A stretch of 64,000 bases of DNA from Myxococcales bacterium (lineage in GTDB: Bacteria; Myxococcota_A; Polyangia; Nannocystales; Nannocystaceae), in contig JACKDU010000002.1 in the NCBI GenBank assembly GCA_020633335.1, forward strand, positions 124,001-188,000. The letters are read 5' to 3'. How positions within the stretch are numbered: the first letter of the stretch is position 1; each line of letters starts with the position of its first letter. Made by a program: the position numbers and the translations under genes. Positions 15,157-24,840 of this stretch are shown piece after piece. Under the pieces are notes generated by a model. That model saw only the letters and a program-made list of their open reading frames with translations, made no database searches and was not told the DNA's origin.

Positions 15157-18100
15157 CTAGCGGGCGCCGCGGGCCCGCCAGAGGAGCGTGAAGAGGCTCG
15201 AGGTGACGTAGAGCGTGAGCACGGTCGAGAGCGCGAGGCCGCCGAGGACCACCGCCCCGACCCCGCGGTAGAGCTCGGAGCCCGAGCCCGGGAAGAGCAC
15301 CAGCGGCAGGAGGCCGGCGAGCGAGGTCAGCGAGCTCATGAAGATCGGCCGCACGCGGGCGGTGACCGCCCCCGGGACCGCGTCGACCAGGCGCTCGCCG
15401 GCGCGGAGGCGGGCGAGCGCCCCATCGACCACCAGGATCGCGTTGTTGACCACGACCCCGAGGAGGATCAGGAAGCCCAGCGCGGTCATCATGTCGAGCG
15501 GCTGGGGGCCGAGGTAGGCGTCGACCAGGCGGAGCCCCAAGACCCCGCCGGCGGCCGCCAGCGGCACCGTCACCAGGACCGCGATCGGCGCGACGAAGTC
15601 CTCGAAGAGGGCGGCGAGGAGGAGGTAGGAGATGATGATCGCCAGGATCAGCACCTCGCCGAAGCGCTCCTTCGCCCCCTCGAGCTGACCGGCGGTCCCG
15701 CTCAGGACGACGTCGATCCCCTCCGGGACCTCGCCGCGCGCCTGCATGCCGCCGACGACCTGGTCGCGGATCCGCTCCATCGCGTCCTCGAGCGCGAGGT
15801 CGAGGGGCGGCGCGACCTGGAGCGTGATCGCCCGCCGCCGCTCGATCCGCTGGATCAGCGAGGGCCCCGGCGCCTCGTCGATCGTCGCCAGGGTCGAGAG
15901 CGGGACCACCACCCCCTCCCCCGCCTGACCGGGGAGCGCGACGGCCACCGGCGCCGACGCGAGGTCCTCCGGATCGACGACCGCCGCCCCCTCGCCGCCC
16001 GGCCGCGCGGCCCGCAGCGCGACGTCGATCTTCGCCTCCCCCTCCTCGCCGAACTCGCCGATGATCGCCCCGTCGACCATCGCGTCGACGACGAGGCCGA
16101 GCTCGGCCCCGCCGATCCCGAGGGCGGCCGCGTCGTCGCGCCGCGGGTGCACCCGGATCTCGGGGGCGCCGAGGTCGAGCGAGGGGATCGGCCGGACCTG
16201 GGCGCCGGGGATCGCCCCGCGGATCTCGCCGAGGAGGCGGCCGCCGAAGTCGACGATCACGTCGAGGTCGGCGCCGGCGATCTCGACCTCGACCGCCCGT
16301 CCGCCGCCGATGTTGCGGCCGAAGAGCGAGGCCTGGGTGGCGACCGCGAAGACCCCCGGGACCCCGGCCTCGAGCTCACGGTAGTAGGCGAGGACGCCGC
16401 TGATCCCCGCGGGCTCGCGGGCGACCGCGCCCATGAAGACCTGGCTCGGGTCACCGACGAAGAAGGAGCGCTCGATCGCCGGCACGCCGCCCTCCTCGAC
16501 GCCGATGTGGGCGGCGACCTGGGTCTGGATCGACCGGCCGATCCGCTCGGTCTCGTCGACCGAGTAGCCGGGCGGCGGCACCAGGATCCCGAAGACGAGG
16601 TTGCGGTTGCCGGTCGGCAGGTACTCCATCGGCGGCAGGAAGGCGATCGCCAGCGCGCTCGTCAGGCCGACGCCGGCGAGCACCACCGCGAGGGCCCGCG
16701 GGCCGGTCGCCGAGACAAACGCGACCTGGCGGCCGATCGCCGCGCGGATCGCCGCCCCGGCCCGCAGCGCCGCCGCCCCACTCCCCGCGCCCGCGCCCGC
16801 GCCCGCGCCCCCGCGTCGCTCGCCCGCGGCCGCAGGAGGCGGGCCGAGAAGCTCGGGATCGCCAGCACCGAGACCAGGAGCGAGAAGCCGACCGCGAGCG
16901 AGATCGCCACCGCGACGTCGCGGAGGAGCTCGCCGACCTCGTCCTGCCAGGCGACGATCGGCACGAAGACGACCGCGGTCGTCAGGGTCGACGCGAGGAT
17001 CGCCCCGCCGACCTCCTGGACCCCGCGGAGGGCGGCCTCGGCCGCCGAGCGGACCCGCGTCCGCCAGGTCTCGATGCTCTCGAGGACGACGATCGCGTTG
17101 TCGACGACCATGCCGACCGCGAAGGCCATGCCGGCGAGCGAGACGACGTTGACCGTCCGCCCGAGGAGCGACATCCCGAGGATCGTCCCGACCACGCAGA
17201 CCGGGATCGAGATCGCGATCAACATCGACGCCGAGACGCTGCGGAGGAAGAGGAGGAGGACGACGATCGCCAGGGCGCCGCCGAGGACCAGGTTCTGGCG
17301 GACGAGGCCGAGGGCGGCGTTGATGTAGCCGGTCTGGTCGGAGATCAGCTTGATCTCGAGCCCCTCGCGGGCGAAGTGGCTCTCCTGGAGGGCCGCGACC
17401 TCCTCCTTGATCCGCTCGGTGACCTCGAGGACGTTGCTCCCGGCCTCGCGCCAGAGGAGGAGGACCATCGACGGCGAGGCGTCGGTCATCGCCATCGCGC
17501 TCCGCTTGCGGAGGCCGAGGCGGATCGTCGCCACGTCGCCGAGGAGGATCGGCGTGCCGTCGGCCGAGGCGCCGAGGACCACCGCGGCGAGGTCCTCGGG
17601 GCGTCCGGGGCGACCGGCGTCCGCACCAGGTAGCGGCGCTTGCCGAGGGTGAGGTCGCCGCCCGAGACGTCACGGAGCTCGCCGCGGATCGCCGCCGCGA
17701 CCCGCGAGACCGTGAGGCCGCGGGCCGCCAGGGCGATCGGATCGAAGTCGATGTGGAGCTCGCGCTCGCGGCCGCCGCGGACCATGATCCCGGAGACCCC
17801 GCGGATCCGCTCGAGGCGCGGCAGGATCCGCTTGTCGACCCAGGTCCGGTAGGCGTCGACGTTGCGGCCGTCGATCCCCTTGATCGTGATCACCGCGAGC
17901 GGCGGGCCGGCGTTGTTCGAGGTGTTGATCGCCGGCTCGCGGGCGGCCTCGGGGTAGCGCGGGACCTGCGAGAGGCGGTTGGAGGCCCGCACCAGCGCCT
18001 CCTCGATCGCCGTGCCGACCTCGAACTCGAGGGTGATCTCACCGCGCTCGGAGCGGGCGGTCGAGGTCATCTTGACCAGCCCGGGGACGCTCTTGAGCGC

Positions 18101-18400
18101 GTCCTCCTGCTCCTCCAAGATCTCCATCTCGACCTCGGCCGGGGCCGCCCCGGGCCACTCGGTGGTCACCGTCAGGGTCGGCACCGCGATGTCCGGGGTG
18201 AGCTGGATCGGCAGCGAGAGCACCGAGAGCGCGCCGAGGAGGAGGAGGAGGAGGACGCTGGCGAGGACCGTCGCCGGCCGCCGGATCACGGTCGCCAGGA
18301 GGCCGGGCTCGTCGCCCAGGGGCGCGTCAAACCCGGGCGCGTCGGGCCCGCTCGCCAGGTCCTCCCCGGACCTCGCGTCCGCGTCCGCGTCCGCGCTCAT
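15157..18400 (-). CDS. RND-family efflux transporter (AcrB/HAE1-like), two apparent single-base deletions
   Basis: Three minus-strand frames join into one protein of about 1,081 residues, the normal RND length; the 3,244-base span plus two bases is divisible by three. Start ATG 18400. Typical features: first helix, 'LPIQLTPDIAVPTLTVTTEWPGA', the TM4 charged segment 'GMAFAVGMVVDNAIVVLESI' (two Asp-containing proton-relay helix), and 'GFLILLGVVVNNAILVVDGAL' in the C-half. Frame breaks lie near 17600 (CCCC run) and 16790-16825 (GCGCGG repeats); both are explained by one missing base and look like sequencing errors rather than decay. It is an inner-membrane proton antiporter of a tripartite pump; substrate unknown. 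It overlaps the adaptor gene by ATGA. No outer-membrane channel gene is adjacent. Confidence 0.85.
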
Positions 18401-19618
18401 CCGCCCTCCGACGCGGCGCCGCCGGTCGATCCGCCGGCCTCCGCCGCGCCCGCCTCCGCCGCGCCGCTCGCCGGCCCGTCGACGACGCCGAGCACCTCGA
18501 GCGGCTGCCCCGGGCGGACGCGCTCGTTCCCGCGCACGATCACCCGATCGCCGGCCTGGAGCCCCTCGCCGCGGACCAGCGCGAGGTCGCCGGCGGTCGC
18601 CACGACCTCGACGACCACCGGCGCCGCGACCCCGTCCTGGTCGCGGACGACCCGGGTCTCGGTGACCCCGGCGACCAGGGCGTCGCGCGGCACCAGGAGC
18701 CCCTCCCCTTCGCGGCGGATCCGAAAGGCGACGTCGACCGGCGCCCCCGGGAGGAGCCAGGGCGCGCCCTCGCGCGGCTCGAGGCGGACGCGAGCGGTGC
18801 GGGTGCGGGGATCGAGCGCCCGGACGACGCCGACGATCGTCGCCTCGATCGCCGCCCCGCCCGGCCCCTCGATCGTCGCCGCGTCGCCCTCGGCGATGTA
18901 GCCGAGGATCGCGGGCGGCACCCCGACCAGGACCTCCGCGCGATCGGTCGCCACGAGATCGAGGACCCGCTGCCCCGCGCTCACCCAGTCGCCCGGGTCG
19001 ACGCTGCGGGCGGCGACCACCCCATCAAAGGGCGCGTCGAGGCGGTGGCGAGCGAGCTCGGCCCGGGCCTGGACGGCCTGGGCGTCGAGCCCCGAGACCT
19101 CGGCCCGCAGCGCCTCCTCGGCCGTCCGCTCGCGCTCGATCTCGGCGGCCGCGACGATCTCGGCGCCGAGGCTCTGGGCCCGCTCGGCGTCCCGTCGGGC
19201 CTGCTCGAGCTGGGCGACGCCGCGGCGCTTCGAGGCCTTGAGGGCCTGGAGGCGGGCGCTCGCCAGCGAGGTGTCGATCACCGCGAGGAGCTCGCCGCGG
19301 GCGACCCGATCGCCCTCGCGGACCCGGACCTCCTGGATCTCGCCGGCGGCCCCGGCCCCGATCTCCGCCCGCAGGAAGGCCCGGACCTCGCCGAGGAAGG
19401 CGCGGCGATCGTCGAGCGCGCCCGCGCGGACGGTCGCGACCTCGACCTTCGCGGGCGGCGGCGCCGGGGGCTTCGGCGCCTCGGCGGCCGGCGCGTCGCC
19501 GCAGCCGCTGCTGACGCCGGGCGACGAGCGCGACCAGGGCGACCAGGGCGCGACGGGCGAGCGTCGAGCGGCGCGTGCGAGGGACGACGACGAGCACTCC
19601 GGCGTCAACCTCCTCCAC
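18397..19618 (-). CDS. RND periplasmic adaptor (membrane fusion protein), apparent one-base insertion
   Basis: About 406 residues. The C-terminal 370 residues show adaptor blocks: 'EIQEVRVREGDRVARGELLAVID' (lipoyl half), a coiled-coil hairpin (residues about 120-185), the second lipoyl half 'LDAPFDGVVAARSVDPGDWVSAGQ', and beta-barrel/MP domains. The signal region continues in another frame, RRSTLARRALVALVALVA; removing one C at about 19527-19529 restores a lipobox ...VAGVSSGC, so the adaptor is a lipoprotein. GTG 19618 is the probable start (GTG 19597 possible). It bridges the RND pump (next gene, 4-base overlap) to an outer-membrane channel. The Ala/Gly-rich C-tail is unusual. Confidence 0.85.
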
Positions 19619-19651
19619 ATCGCCGCCGCGGTCAACCGGCTTGCGCGGCGC

Positions 19652-20350
19652 TCAACTCCGACCGCGGAGGTCCGCTGGTGGAGGCAGGCGCGCCCCCGGC
19701 GAGAGCACGCTGGGGTCGTCGCTCAAATAGACCGCCCCGCTGATGGTCACCTTCGTCCGCCCCCCGGGCTGGCGGTAGCCGCCGTCATGGTGAGCGCCCC
19801 CTGCCTCCTCGTCGGCCGAGACGGCGCCGTAGCCGAGGGCCGCGACCCGCTCGCCCGGCTCCAGCACCCCCTCGCGGTAGCGCAGCGAGCGATTGAAGAG
19901 GAGCCCGCGCGCGCTCAGGCCGAGGCGATCGAGGAGGGCAAGCTCGCGGGGGCCGGGATCCTGGAACGTGCCGGAGCACGTGTGCACATCGGCGACGATC
20001 GAGAGGCTCGCGCTCTCGGGCTTGATGATCGCCCGGCCGCTCCCGTCGCGCAGGACGAAGGGCACGACCTTGACGTCGCGCGCGACCTGGCGCCAGTCCT
20101 TGTCGGTGGACTCCTCGATGATGATCTCGTAGGCCGCGCAGCGCCGGCCGGAGAGCGGCGCCTGGAGCTCGCGCTCGAGGATCTCGAGCTCGCCGTCGAC
20201 GCGCCGGCAGCCGCCGTCGGGGTACTCGCCGATCGCCACCGGGGCCGCGCCCCGCAGCATCCGCTTGGTCACCTCGCCCTCCGACGTCCACCAGCGATGA
20301 GCGGCGTACGCCAGGATGACGACCAGCCCGAAGAAAATGAGGAGCTGCAC
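19652..20350 (-). CDS. Membrane-anchored GIDE (BAM)-domain protein
   Basis: 232 residues from GTG 20350, chosen because it immediately precedes the N-terminal membrane helix (QLLIFFGLVVILAYAAHRWW); the frame is open further upstream but looks non-coding. The cytosolic or periplasmic part matches the GIDE domain of MUL1/SP1-type proteins: 'GELEILERELQAPLSGRRCAAYEIII', 'PFVLRDGSGRAII', 'RYREGVLEPGERVAALG'. Eukaryotic members carry a RING finger; here there is none, and bacterial stand-alone GIDE proteins have no assigned activity. It is followed in the same orientation, upstream, by a Ser/Thr kinase gene, a possible functional link by position only. Confidence 0.7.
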   Translation of the reverse strand: MQLLIFFGLVVILAYAAHRWWTSEGEVTKRMLRGAAPVAIGEYPDGGCRRVDGELEILERELQAPLSGRRCAAYEIIIEESTDKDWRQVARDVKVVPFVLRDGSGRAIIKPESASLSIVADVHTCSGTFQDPGPRELALLDRLGLSARGLLFNRSLRYREGVLEPGERVAALGYGAVSADEEAGGAHHDGGYRQPGGRTKVTISGAVYLSDDPSVLSPGARLPPPADLRGRS

Positions 20351-20411
20351 CGAGCGAGCATACCCTCCTCGCGGGCGCTCGTGCCGTGACGCGCCGCGAT
20401 CTTCGAGCGCC

Positions 20412-21377
20412 CTAGACCGGCGAGAGGAAGACCAGCATCGCCTCGCGCATGTCCCCGGCCGACTGGAAGCGCTCGTCGGGATCCTTGGCGCAGGCCCGCT
20501 CAAAGATCATGTCGACCGCCTGGGCGACCCGCGACGAGGTGTCGGGCGGGAGGAAGCGGCTCGGCGGCGGCGGGACGTACTTCGCCTGGGCGGAGAGGAC
20601 GGTCTCGACCGGCGAGCGCCGGAAGTCGTCGAGCGGGTGGCGGCCGGTGAGCGCCTCGTAGAACGAGAGCCCGGCGGCGTAGACGTCGGCCCGCCCGTCG
20701 ATCGCCGCGCCGTGGATCGTCTGCTCCGGCGCCATGTAGAAGGGGTTGCCGCAGAGCACCTCGGTCTTCGCCGGCCCGTCGAGATCGAGGGCGATCCCGA
20801 AGTCGAGGAGCTTGGTCGTCAGGAAGCGCGTGTTGGGGTCGCGGGTGACGTAGATGTTCGCCGGCTTGACGTCGCGGTGGACGACGAAGCACTCGTGCGC
20901 GTAGTGGAGCGCCGAGAGGACCTGGCGGAAGATGTCGACCACCGAGAGGATCGGCAGGAGCGCGCCGTGGGAGCTCGCGCGGCCGAGCACCCGCTCGAGG
21001 TCCGAGCCCGGCAGGTACTCCATCGAGAACCACTCGACCGGCCGCCCGTCGGCGCCGGCGTGCTCGCCCATGTCGAAGATCCGGACGATGCTCGGGTGGC
21101 AGAAGCGGGCGCCGAAGATCGCCTCGCGGCGGAAGCGGCGGCGCTCGGTGTCGGGGACGTCGGGCCGCATCACCTTGACCGCGACCTCGCGGCGGAGCAT
21201 CGGGTCGTAGGCGAGGTAGACCCGGCCCATCCCGCCCTCGCCGATGCAGCAGCGGACCTCGTAGCGCTTGAAGTGGCCGACCATCCCGCCGATCCCGAGA
21301 TCGTCGACCGATCGCTGGGAGACGGCCGGACCGTCGAATTGGACGACATCGTCGATCGCTGGGGCGAGCTCCTGCAC
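20412..21377 (-). CDS. Eukaryote-like Ser/Thr protein kinase, cytosolic
   Basis: 321 residues from GTG 21377. Complete Hanks-type kinase: P-loop 'IGEGGMGRVYLAYD', VAVKVM lysine, catalytic loop HRDVKPANIY (near 165), DFG in 'KLLDFGIALD', APEQ, and the 'DVYAAGLSFYEALTGRHPLDD' region. No transmembrane segment or sensor domain follows, so it is a soluble kinase probably controlled by partners. The activation loop has 'TEVLCGNPFYMAPEQ' instead of the usual GTPxYMAPE. It lies 61 bases upstream of the GIDE-domain gene on the same strand and is divergent from the propeller lipoprotein at 21521. Confidence 0.92.
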   Translation of the reverse strand: MQELAPAIDDVVQFDGPAVSQRSVDDLGIGGMVGHFKRYEVRCCIGEGGMGRVYLAYDPMLRREVAVKVMRPDVPDTERRRFRREAIFGARFCHPSIVRIFDMGEHAGADGRPVEWFSMEYLPGSDLERVLGRASSHGALLPILSVVDIFRQVLSALHYAHECFVVHRDVKPANIYVTRDPNTRFLTTKLLDFGIALDLDGPAKTEVLCGNPFYMAPEQTIHGAAIDGRADVYAAGLSFYEALTGRHPLDDFRRSPVETVLSAQAKYVPPPPSRFLPPDTSSRVAQAVDMIFERACAKDPDERFQSAGDMREAMLVFLSPV

Positions 21378-21520
21378 ATGCGAACGCTAGCGACTCCGCC
21401 GCTGCACCGCCAAATTTCGGATCATTCGCCGGCCACCGTCGCCGAGGCGATGTGGCCTACGTACTTTTCACACATATCGGCGCATTGCCGGCGCAGGCCG
21501 CCTTTGGTAGCGATCGAGCG

Positions 21521-23188
21521 ATGTCGCGCTCGCTCTACGCGGTCCTCCTCGCGGCCCTCGCGGGCGCCTGCTACGGCCCCCACAGCGAGAGCACCAGCTC
21601 GTCGGGGCCCGGCGGCGACACCAGCGTCGGCGGCACGTCGTCGACCGGCGAGGGCACGTCCTCGACCGGCGAGGGCGCGTCGTCGACCGGCGAGGACGCG
21701 TCGTCGACCGGCGACGACGACCCGAGCGCGCCGGCCGACGACGACCGCTCGCCGACGCTGATCAGCTTCACGATCGACGGCAGCGAGGCGCCGCCGACGG
21801 TCACCCGAGCGACCCTCCTCAACCTCCGGGTCGACGCGACGGACGACCACGGGATCGCCCAGATCCGCGTGCTCATGGGCGCCGAGGTCGTCGCCGAGCA
21901 CCTGCCGCCGCCGGCGAGCACCGGCGCGACCCTGAGCGAGGCCTGGCTCGCCGCCGACGAGGCGCTCAACGGCGCCCAGACCCTGACCGCCCGGGTCGTC
22001 GACAGCCGCGGCCAGGTCGCCTACGCCGATCTTCCGATCACCTTCGACCTCCCGCCCGGCGGGTCGCCGCTCTGGTCCTACACCGACACGGACGCCCTCG
22101 GCCCCGCCTTCGCCGAGGGCGTCGCGCTCGCCCCGGGTCGCGCGCTCTACGTCACCGGCCGCCGCTACACCAGCGACTCGCTCGACGGCAACGCCTGGAT
22201 CACCCTCCACAAGATCGATCCCGAGACCGGCGAGGGCTACCTGATCGCCAAGGACCCCAAGGTCCCGGCGGGGGCCTGCAGCGGCCGCGCCCTGACGGTC
22301 GACAGCGAGGGGCGGCTCATCGTCGTCGGCGAGCTCCGCGACGAGCTCGGCCACCCGAGCCTCTGGCTCCGCCGCTACTCGACGCTCGACGAGCCCGAGC
22401 CCGAGTTCTACAACTTCGGCGTCGACCCGATCGACGAGGCCGGCCTCGCCGTCACCACCGATCCCGCGGACGCGATCTACGTCGCCGGCTTCCGCCGCCG
22501 CAAGCCCGGCGAGGACGAGGAGGAGAGCGAAATCGTCCTCCGCAAGTACCACCGCGACGGCTACCTCCTCTGGCGGGTGATCCACGCGAGCCCGGGGAGC
22601 GGCCCCAACTTCGGCGCCGCGCTGACCTTCGTCGACGGCGCGCTCTGGGTCACCGGCGCGGTCGCGGGCGGCAAGGAGGAGCGGCGGATCGCGCTCCTCA
22701 AGGTGACGCCGGCCGGCGAGATCGAGTGGGTCCACGTCACCGCGATCGACGCGATCAAGGAGGACTACGGCCTCGGGATCGCGGTCGCCGGCGACGGCAC
22801 GCTCCTCGTCACCGGCTCCCACCGCCTCGAGAACACCGCCAGCCGCTTCCTCCTCGCCCGCCACGAGCCGACGATCGGCTCCCTCCTCGGCCGCCGCAGC
22901 CTCGGGATCGGCGCGGGGCCGGAGTCGGGGCGGGCGCTGGCGATCGATCCCCGCGGCGACGTCGTCGTCGCCGGCGCCGCCGTCTCCTTCGACGACGGCC
23001 CGGTCGCCTGGCTGAGCAAGCACCGCACCGACGGCCAGTGGAGCGATCGCTGGGAGCAGCTCAGCGTCGACGTCGAGGGCGCGGCCTGGAGCGCGATCAC
23101 CCTCGACGAGGTCGGCCAGATCTACGCCGCCGGCGTCCGCGTCGACGACGGCGTCGAGCGGGTCTTCGTCCGCAAGCACCACCCCTAG
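21521..23188 (+). CDS. Beta-propeller-like lipoprotein with tandem-repeat linker
   Basis: 555 residues from ATG 21521, which gives a proper lipoprotein signal (MSRSLYAVLLAALAGAC, Cys 17); an upstream in-frame ATG at 21452 would bury it. The linker holds four 7-residue repeats (consensus GTSSTGE). Residues about 75-190 form an Ig-like domain ('LINLRVDATDDHGIAQIRVL' type), and the remainder has blade-like repeats such as 'ALTVDSEGRLIVVGELRD' and 'ALAIDPRGDVVVAGAAV', resembling SBBP/delta-60 propellers. Probably a surface-exposed binding or structural protein. No catalytic residues recognised. Its last four bases overlap the convergent Fur-family gene. Confidence 0.75.
   Translation: MSRSLYAVLLAALAGACYGPHSESTSSSGPGGDTSVGGTSSTGEGTSSTGEGASSTGEDASSTGDDDPSAPADDDRSPTLISFTIDGSEAPPTVTRATLLNLRVDATDDHGIAQIRVLMGAEVVAEHLPPPASTGATLSEAWLAADEALNGAQTLTARVVDSRGQVAYADLPITFDLPPGGSPLWSYTDTDALGPAFAEGVALAPGRALYVTGRRYTSDSLDGNAWITLHKIDPETGEGYLIAKDPKVPAGACSGRALTVDSEGRLIVVGELRDELGHPSLWLRRYSTLDEPEPEFYNFGVDPIDEAGLAVTTDPADAIYVAGFRRRKPGEDEEESEIVLRKYHRDGYLLWRVIHASPGSGPNFGAALTFVDGALWVTGAVAGGKEERRIALLKVTPAGEIEWVHVTAIDAIKEDYGLGIAVAGDGTLLVTGSHRLENTASRFLLARHEPTIGSLLGRRSLGIGAGPESGRALAIDPRGDVVVAGAAVSFDDGPVAWLSKHRTDGQWSDRWEQLSVDVEGAAWSAITLDEVGQIYAAGVRVDDGVERVFVRKHHP
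21632..21715 (+). repeat. Four 21-bp tandem repeats in a lipoprotein linker
   Basis: Units 21632-21652, 21653-21673, 21674-21694 and 21695-21715 share GGCACGTCGTCGACCGGCGA with few changes and encode (G/D)(T/A)SSTG(E/D). Their number could vary without breaking the frame, changing linker length. Confidence 0.8.
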
Positions 23189-23655
23189 GAGCAGTTGTCG
23201 CAGCGGCCGCGGACCTGGACCTCGACCGCCTGGCGGCTCACGCTGCGGGGCACCCGCGAGCCCCGCGGCACCTTGACCTCGAGCTCGGGCATGCACTCGA
23301 CACCCCCGCACTCGACGCACACGAAGTGCGGGTGCTCGTGCTGGGCGTCGCCCTCGCGGACCGCCTGGAAGCGCCACACGTGGTCGCCGACGTCGGTGCG
23401 CAGGGCGAGGCCGGCGTCGACCAGGGCGATCAGGCTGCGGTAGATCGTCGTCGCCTCGAAGCCGTGGCCGCCGAGGAGTCGGACGATCTCCTGGTGGGTC
23501 ATCGAGTGCTCGGCCGCGCGGAGGAGGCGGAGCACCTCGACGCGCGTCGGCGTCACCCGCAGGCCGACCGCCTGCAGGTCCTCTCGGCTCGCGTCCTGCA
23601 CGTCGACCGTCACCTGCGCTTGCGCCAGGCTAGTCAATCGCCGACCCCGTGGCAA
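23185..23655 (-). CDS. Fur-family metal-dependent regulator
   Basis: 156 residues. Winged-helix part: 'GLRVTPTRVEVLRLLRAAEHSMTHQEIVRLLGG' and the recognition-helix segment 'EATTIYRSLIALVDAGLA'. The dimerisation part has 'HEHPHFVCVECGGVECMPEL' and ends CDNC, giving two CxxC pairs for a structural zinc, as in Fur/Zur/PerR proteins. Which metal or peroxide it senses cannot be told from these motifs. The start at 23655 may be one or more codons too early. Its stop overlaps by four bases the end of the convergent lipoprotein. No Fur-box was identified nearby, and it is divergent from the Cys-rich lipoprotein at 23815, a possible target by position. Confidence 0.9.
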   Translation of the reverse strand: MPRGRRLTSLAQAQVTVDVQDASREDLQAVGLRVTPTRVEVLRLLRAAEHSMTHQEIVRLLGGHGFEATTIYRSLIALVDAGLALRTDVGDHVWRFQAVREGDAQHEHPHFVCVECGGVECMPELEVKVPRGSRVPRSVSRQAVEVQVRGRCDNCS

Positions 23656-23814
23656 TCGCGCGCGCGGGCTCGGCGTGGCGAATACGCCCGTTCGCGGCCG
23701 CCGCGCCCCCCCCCGCTTGACGCATGCGGTGCCGGGCCCGCAGAGTGGATCGGACCCGCAGGGAGCGCGGGCGCGTAGGCGAAGGATCGCCGTCGATACT
23801 GAAGGAGTATTCGA

Positions 23815-24756
23815 ATGATCCTGACCCTATCCCGCAGCCTCTCCTCGACCCTCATCGCCCTCGGCGCCTGCCTCAGCCTCGTCAGCGGCTGCGCCGGCGA
23901 CGACGGCAAGGAGAGCTCCTCGGAGAGCGCGACCACGACGGCGACCTCGACCTCGACCTCGGGCACCACCGCGGACACCGAGACCGGCAGCGGCAGCGGC
24001 TCCGGCTCCACCAGCGGCACCGGCTCCACCGGCTCCACCGGCTCCACCGGCTCCACCGGCGCCACCGGCGGCGAGACCGACACCAGCGGGATCGTCATGT
24101 GCGACCCGGTCCTCCAGGACTGCCCCGACGGCGAGAAGTGCTCGGCCTACGAGATCGACCCGGGCGCCTACTGGCAGGAGAACAAGTGCGTCCCGGTGAT
24201 GGGCGACAAGCAGGTCGGCGAGTCCTGCGACGTCCTCACCCCGAACGAGCCGGCCTCCGGGGTCGACGACTGCGCCCCCGGCCTGATCTGCCTCGAGATC
24301 AACGACGACGGGACCGACGGCATCTGCTACGAGTTCTGCGGCGTCGACGAGACCTGCAAGGTCAACAACGGGGCCTGCATCATCGCCAACGACGGCGCCC
24401 TGCCGATCTGCCTGGTCCTCTGCGATCCGCTGATCCAGGACTGCCCCTCCTCCGACCAGGCCTGCATCGGCTCGGTCGATGAAGCCGCGTTCATCTGCTA
24501 CAAGTCGGACGTCTCGCCGGAGAACCCGGGCATGGACAACGACGAGTGCGCCTTCGACAACGCCTGCGTCCCCGGCTTCCAGTGCCTGCCGCCGGACGTC
24601 GTCGAGGACTGCGACCCCGGCTTCCAGGGCTGCTGCAACCCCTTCTGCGCCCTCGACGGCGACATGTCGGAGTGCAGCGCCGGCGAGCTCTGCAGCGCCT
24701 TCTTCCCGGAGCCGACGCCGCCCTGGGAGAACGTCGGGATCTGCACCCTGCCCTGA
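23815..24756 (+). CDS. Cys-rich lipoprotein with GSTGST linker
   Basis: 313 residues. AAGGAG at 23802-23807 fixes the ATG. The signal peptide ends LSLVSGC (Cys 26). A Ser/Thr/Gly linker of about 65 residues includes GST repeats encoded by 9-bp tandem units. The mature part contains about 25 cysteines in blocks such as CDPVLQDCPDGEKC, CAPGLICLE and CDPLIQDCPSSDQAC that recur, so it is built of two or more related Cys-rich modules; similar proteins are frequent in this lineage. Probably on the cell surface and disulphide-linked; function unknown. A strong two-part hairpin begins 18 bases after the stop. Confidence 0.8.
   Translation: MILTLSRSLSSTLIALGACLSLVSGCAGDDGKESSSESATTTATSTSTSGTTADTETGSGSGSGSTSGTGSTGSTGSTGSTGATGGETDTSGIVMCDPVLQDCPDGEKCSAYEIDPGAYWQENKCVPVMGDKQVGESCDVLTPNEPASGVDDCAPGLICLEINDDGTDGICYEFCGVDETCKVNNGACIIANDGALPICLVLCDPLIQDCPSSDQACIGSVDEAAFICYKSDVSPENPGMDNDECAFDNACVPGFQCLPPDVVEDCDPGFQGCCNPFCALDGDMSECSAGELCSAFFPEPTPPWENVGICTLP
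24022..24066 (+). repeat. 9-bp tandem repeats (GGCTCCACC)
   Basis: Four perfect copies (24022-24057) and one copy with a single change encode (GST)4-GAT in the lipoprotein linker. Confidence 0.85.
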
Positions 24757-24774
24757 TCGGCGGGCTCGATTCGT

Positions 24775-24816
24775 TGACCCGATGACCATGTCCGTGAGGA
24801 CATGCTCATCGGGTCA
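24775..24816. terminator. Long hairpin with TGTC-N6-GACA tip
   Basis: TGACCCGATGA (24775-24785) pairs with TCATCGGGTCA (24806-24816); after one C:C mismatch CATGTCC (24787-24793) pairs with GGACATG (24798-24804) around a GTGA loop. It lies between convergent lipoprotein genes, 18 bases after one stop and 24 bases from the other, so it probably terminates both. Confidence 0.75.
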
Positions 24817-24840
24817 TCCATTTCCGACGCTCAGAGCAGC

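Noticed and set aside
15157..17673. N-terminal 300 codons of the long minus-strand frame in the RND region as a separate protein
   Set aside because: The conserved RND residues between 16820 and 17582 are in a different frame; the long frame is coding only from about 16800 down.
21452..21520. Upstream ATG at 21452 as start of the propeller lipoprotein
   Set aside because: It would put 23 extra residues before a complete lipoprotein signal that starts at ATG 21521.
24022..24066. Tandem repeats as a possible CRISPR array
   Set aside because: Units are 9 bp without spacers and keep the coding frame of a lipoprotein linker. No CRISPR-like repeat-spacer pattern was seen anywhere.
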